Source: an uncultured Corynebacterium sp. (GTDB taxonomy: Bacteria; Actinomycetota; Actinomycetes; Mycobacteriales; Mycobacteriaceae). Taken from it: a DNA stretch of 6,119 nt. The notes beneath the pieces were generated by a model. The model saw nothing but the letters and a program-made list of their open reading frames with translations. It was not told the origin of the DNA and searched no databases. Within the stretch, counting starts at the first letter, position 1. Each line of letters opens with the position of its first letter. Of the stretch, positions 5,715-6,119 are shown one piece after another. The stretch lies in contig NZ_CABTZR010000106.1 of NCBI RefSeq assembly GCF_902489365.1, positions 1 through 6,119 of the forward strand, written 5' to 3'. Made by a program: the position numbers and the translations under genes.

Positions 5715-5745
5715 TTTACTCGCAGTACTGCGTTTCATCTAAGGT
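5715..5745 (+). promoter_or_regulatory. Candidate rrn promoter P2 with embedded palindrome
   Basis: TTTACT (5715-5720) and TAAGGT (5740-5745) are 19 bases apart, a little long; TTACTC with an 18-base spacer is an alternative. The perfect 12-bp palindrome CGCAGTACTGCG (5721-5732) lies directly after the -35. It sits shortly before the antitermination motif, where the proximal rrn promoter is expected. Weak consensus match. Confidence 0.3.
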
Positions 5746-5770
5746 GAACCGTATGGCTGTGTGGTGACGA

Positions 5771-5792
5771 TGTCTGAGAACTCAATAGTGTG
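5771..5792 (+). promoter_or_regulatory. rrn antitermination (boxA-type) motif
   Basis: The stretch containing CTGAGAACTCAATAGTGTG (5774-5792) is nearly the same as the element found in the 16S leader of mycobacteria and other actinobacteria, where it belongs to the nut-like boxB-boxA-boxC region recruiting Nus factors. It lies about 300 bases ahead of mature 16S. Recognition is from memory of the motif; the exact boxA boundary is not resolved. Confidence 0.7.
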
Positions 5793-5839
5793 CCAATGTA
5801 CTTTTTGTGTTGGTTGATTTTTATTGTTCTGGCCGTGTT

Positions 5840-5857
5840 GTGCCGTATGTATGGCAC
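5840..5857 (+). repeat. Hairpin in the rRNA leader
   Basis: GTGCCGT (5840-5846) and ATGGCAC (5851-5857) pair over 7 bases with one G-U wobble around the loop ATGT. There is no T-run after it, so it is a structured part of the leader transcript and not a terminator. Confidence 0.55.
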
Positions 5858-6090
5858 GGTTGGTGTATGCCGGATGGCGCTTTTCTTTCAAGCGGCGTCA
5901 TTGTAAATAACATAAGTTGTTTGGGCGTATTGATTTAAATCTTCTGACTAGGCCAGCCTCCTTGTATCCCCGTCGGGTTGGGGGTTGGTTTTTGGATTTT
6001 TTCTTTATGTAATTTTTGGATAGCCAGTTCAGGCCTTTTTGGTCTGTGGTGGTTTGTCTGTTTGTTAGGTTTGGGCTTTTCACGGCCTTT

Positions 6091-6119
6091 TTTGTGGAGA
6101 GTTTGATCCTGGCTCAGGA
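6091..6119 (+). rRNA. rrs: 16S ribosomal RNA, 5' end (partial)
   Basis: GAGTTTGATCCTGGCTCAG (6099-6117) is the universally conserved 5' region of bacterial 16S rRNA, the target of the common 27F primer. Aligning it with E. coli numbering puts mature position 1 near 6091, give or take a few bases. TTTGTGGAGAG just before it fits actinobacterial, including corynebacterial, 16S ends. The gene continues past the right edge. Confidence 0.97.

Larger units (their letters stand above)
5516..6090 (+). other. rRNA operon promoter and leader region
   Basis: About 575 bases without a credible gene between the ABC operon and 16S rRNA. The left part has small dyads (GCCTT-A-AAGGC at 5533-5543; CACTTGTAAGTG at 5555-5566) but no hairpin with a T-run. 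Candidate promoters lie at ~5594-5622 and ~5715-5745, an antitermination-like motif at ~5771-5792, and a hairpin at 5840-5857. From about 5800 the plus strand is strikingly rich in G and T, with stretches such as GGGGGTTGGTTTTTGG, as expected of a non-coding rRNA leader that pairs with sequence beyond 16S during processing. The single short reading frame on the minus strand here is not protein-like. Confidence 0.75.

Noticed and set aside
5898..6083. Small minus-strand frame of 61 codons in the rRNA leader
   Set aside because: Lys/Asn-rich product arising from the G/T-rich leader, with no ribosome site and antisense to rRNA precursor sequence.
1..6119. CRISPR arrays, insertion sequences, tRNA genes
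   Set aside because: No regularly spaced repeats, transposase reading frames with terminal repeats, or cloverleaf with tRNA-conserved bases were found; the palindrome at 1808-1885 lacks TPsiC and anticodon features.

Overview
The window looks like chromosomal DNA of an actinobacterium, most probably a Corynebacterium. The base composition is moderately high in GC. The last ~29 bases are the conserved 5' end of an actinobacterial 16S rRNA gene, preceded by a long G/T-rich leader with the actinobacterial rrn antitermination-like motif. The PspA-like protein and the NYN-domain protein also look corynebacterial. The genus call rests on sequence impression, not on a database search.

Left end (1-432), minus strand: the first 26 codons of a copper-type P1B ATPase (copA-like), preceded by a small copper chaperone (copZ-like). 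Their shared promoter has a perfect inverted repeat of the CsoR operator type lying exactly between its -35 and -10 boxes. The ATPase has an HMA-like first motif in which both metal-binding cysteines are replaced (F and R), while the chaperone keeps CxxC. Divergently on the plus strand is a thioredoxin gene whose upstream region fits an ECF SigH-type promoter (GGAAT and GTT boxes). Its -35 box directly abuts the -35 box of the copper promoter.

Middle (799-3131): a strong intrinsic terminator follows the thioredoxin gene. Next comes a PspA/IM30-family gene on the plus strand, convergent with a minus-strand gene for a 412-residue protein with an N-terminal NYN (PIN-like nuclease) domain, a long low-complexity acidic/Pro-Ala linker and a separate C-terminal domain. 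Between the two 3' ends lies an elaborate branched palindrome that probably acts as a bidirectional terminator.

Right (3132-5515): a three-gene operon with 4-base stop/start overlaps, made of a YtrA-type GntR regulator, an ABC ATPase and a polytopic membrane protein. It is preceded by a near-perfect 24-bp palindrome just after the -10 box (likely autoregulatory operator) and a second perfect 15-bp palindrome over the proposed -35.

Right end (5516-6119): about 575 bases without a gene, interpreted as the rRNA operon promoter and leader region, then the start of 16S rRNA. The common theme is stress handling: copper, thiol/oxidative stress, membrane stress (PspA) and probably envelope-drug stress (YtrA-type ABC module). 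No mobile element, CRISPR array or tRNA was seen.
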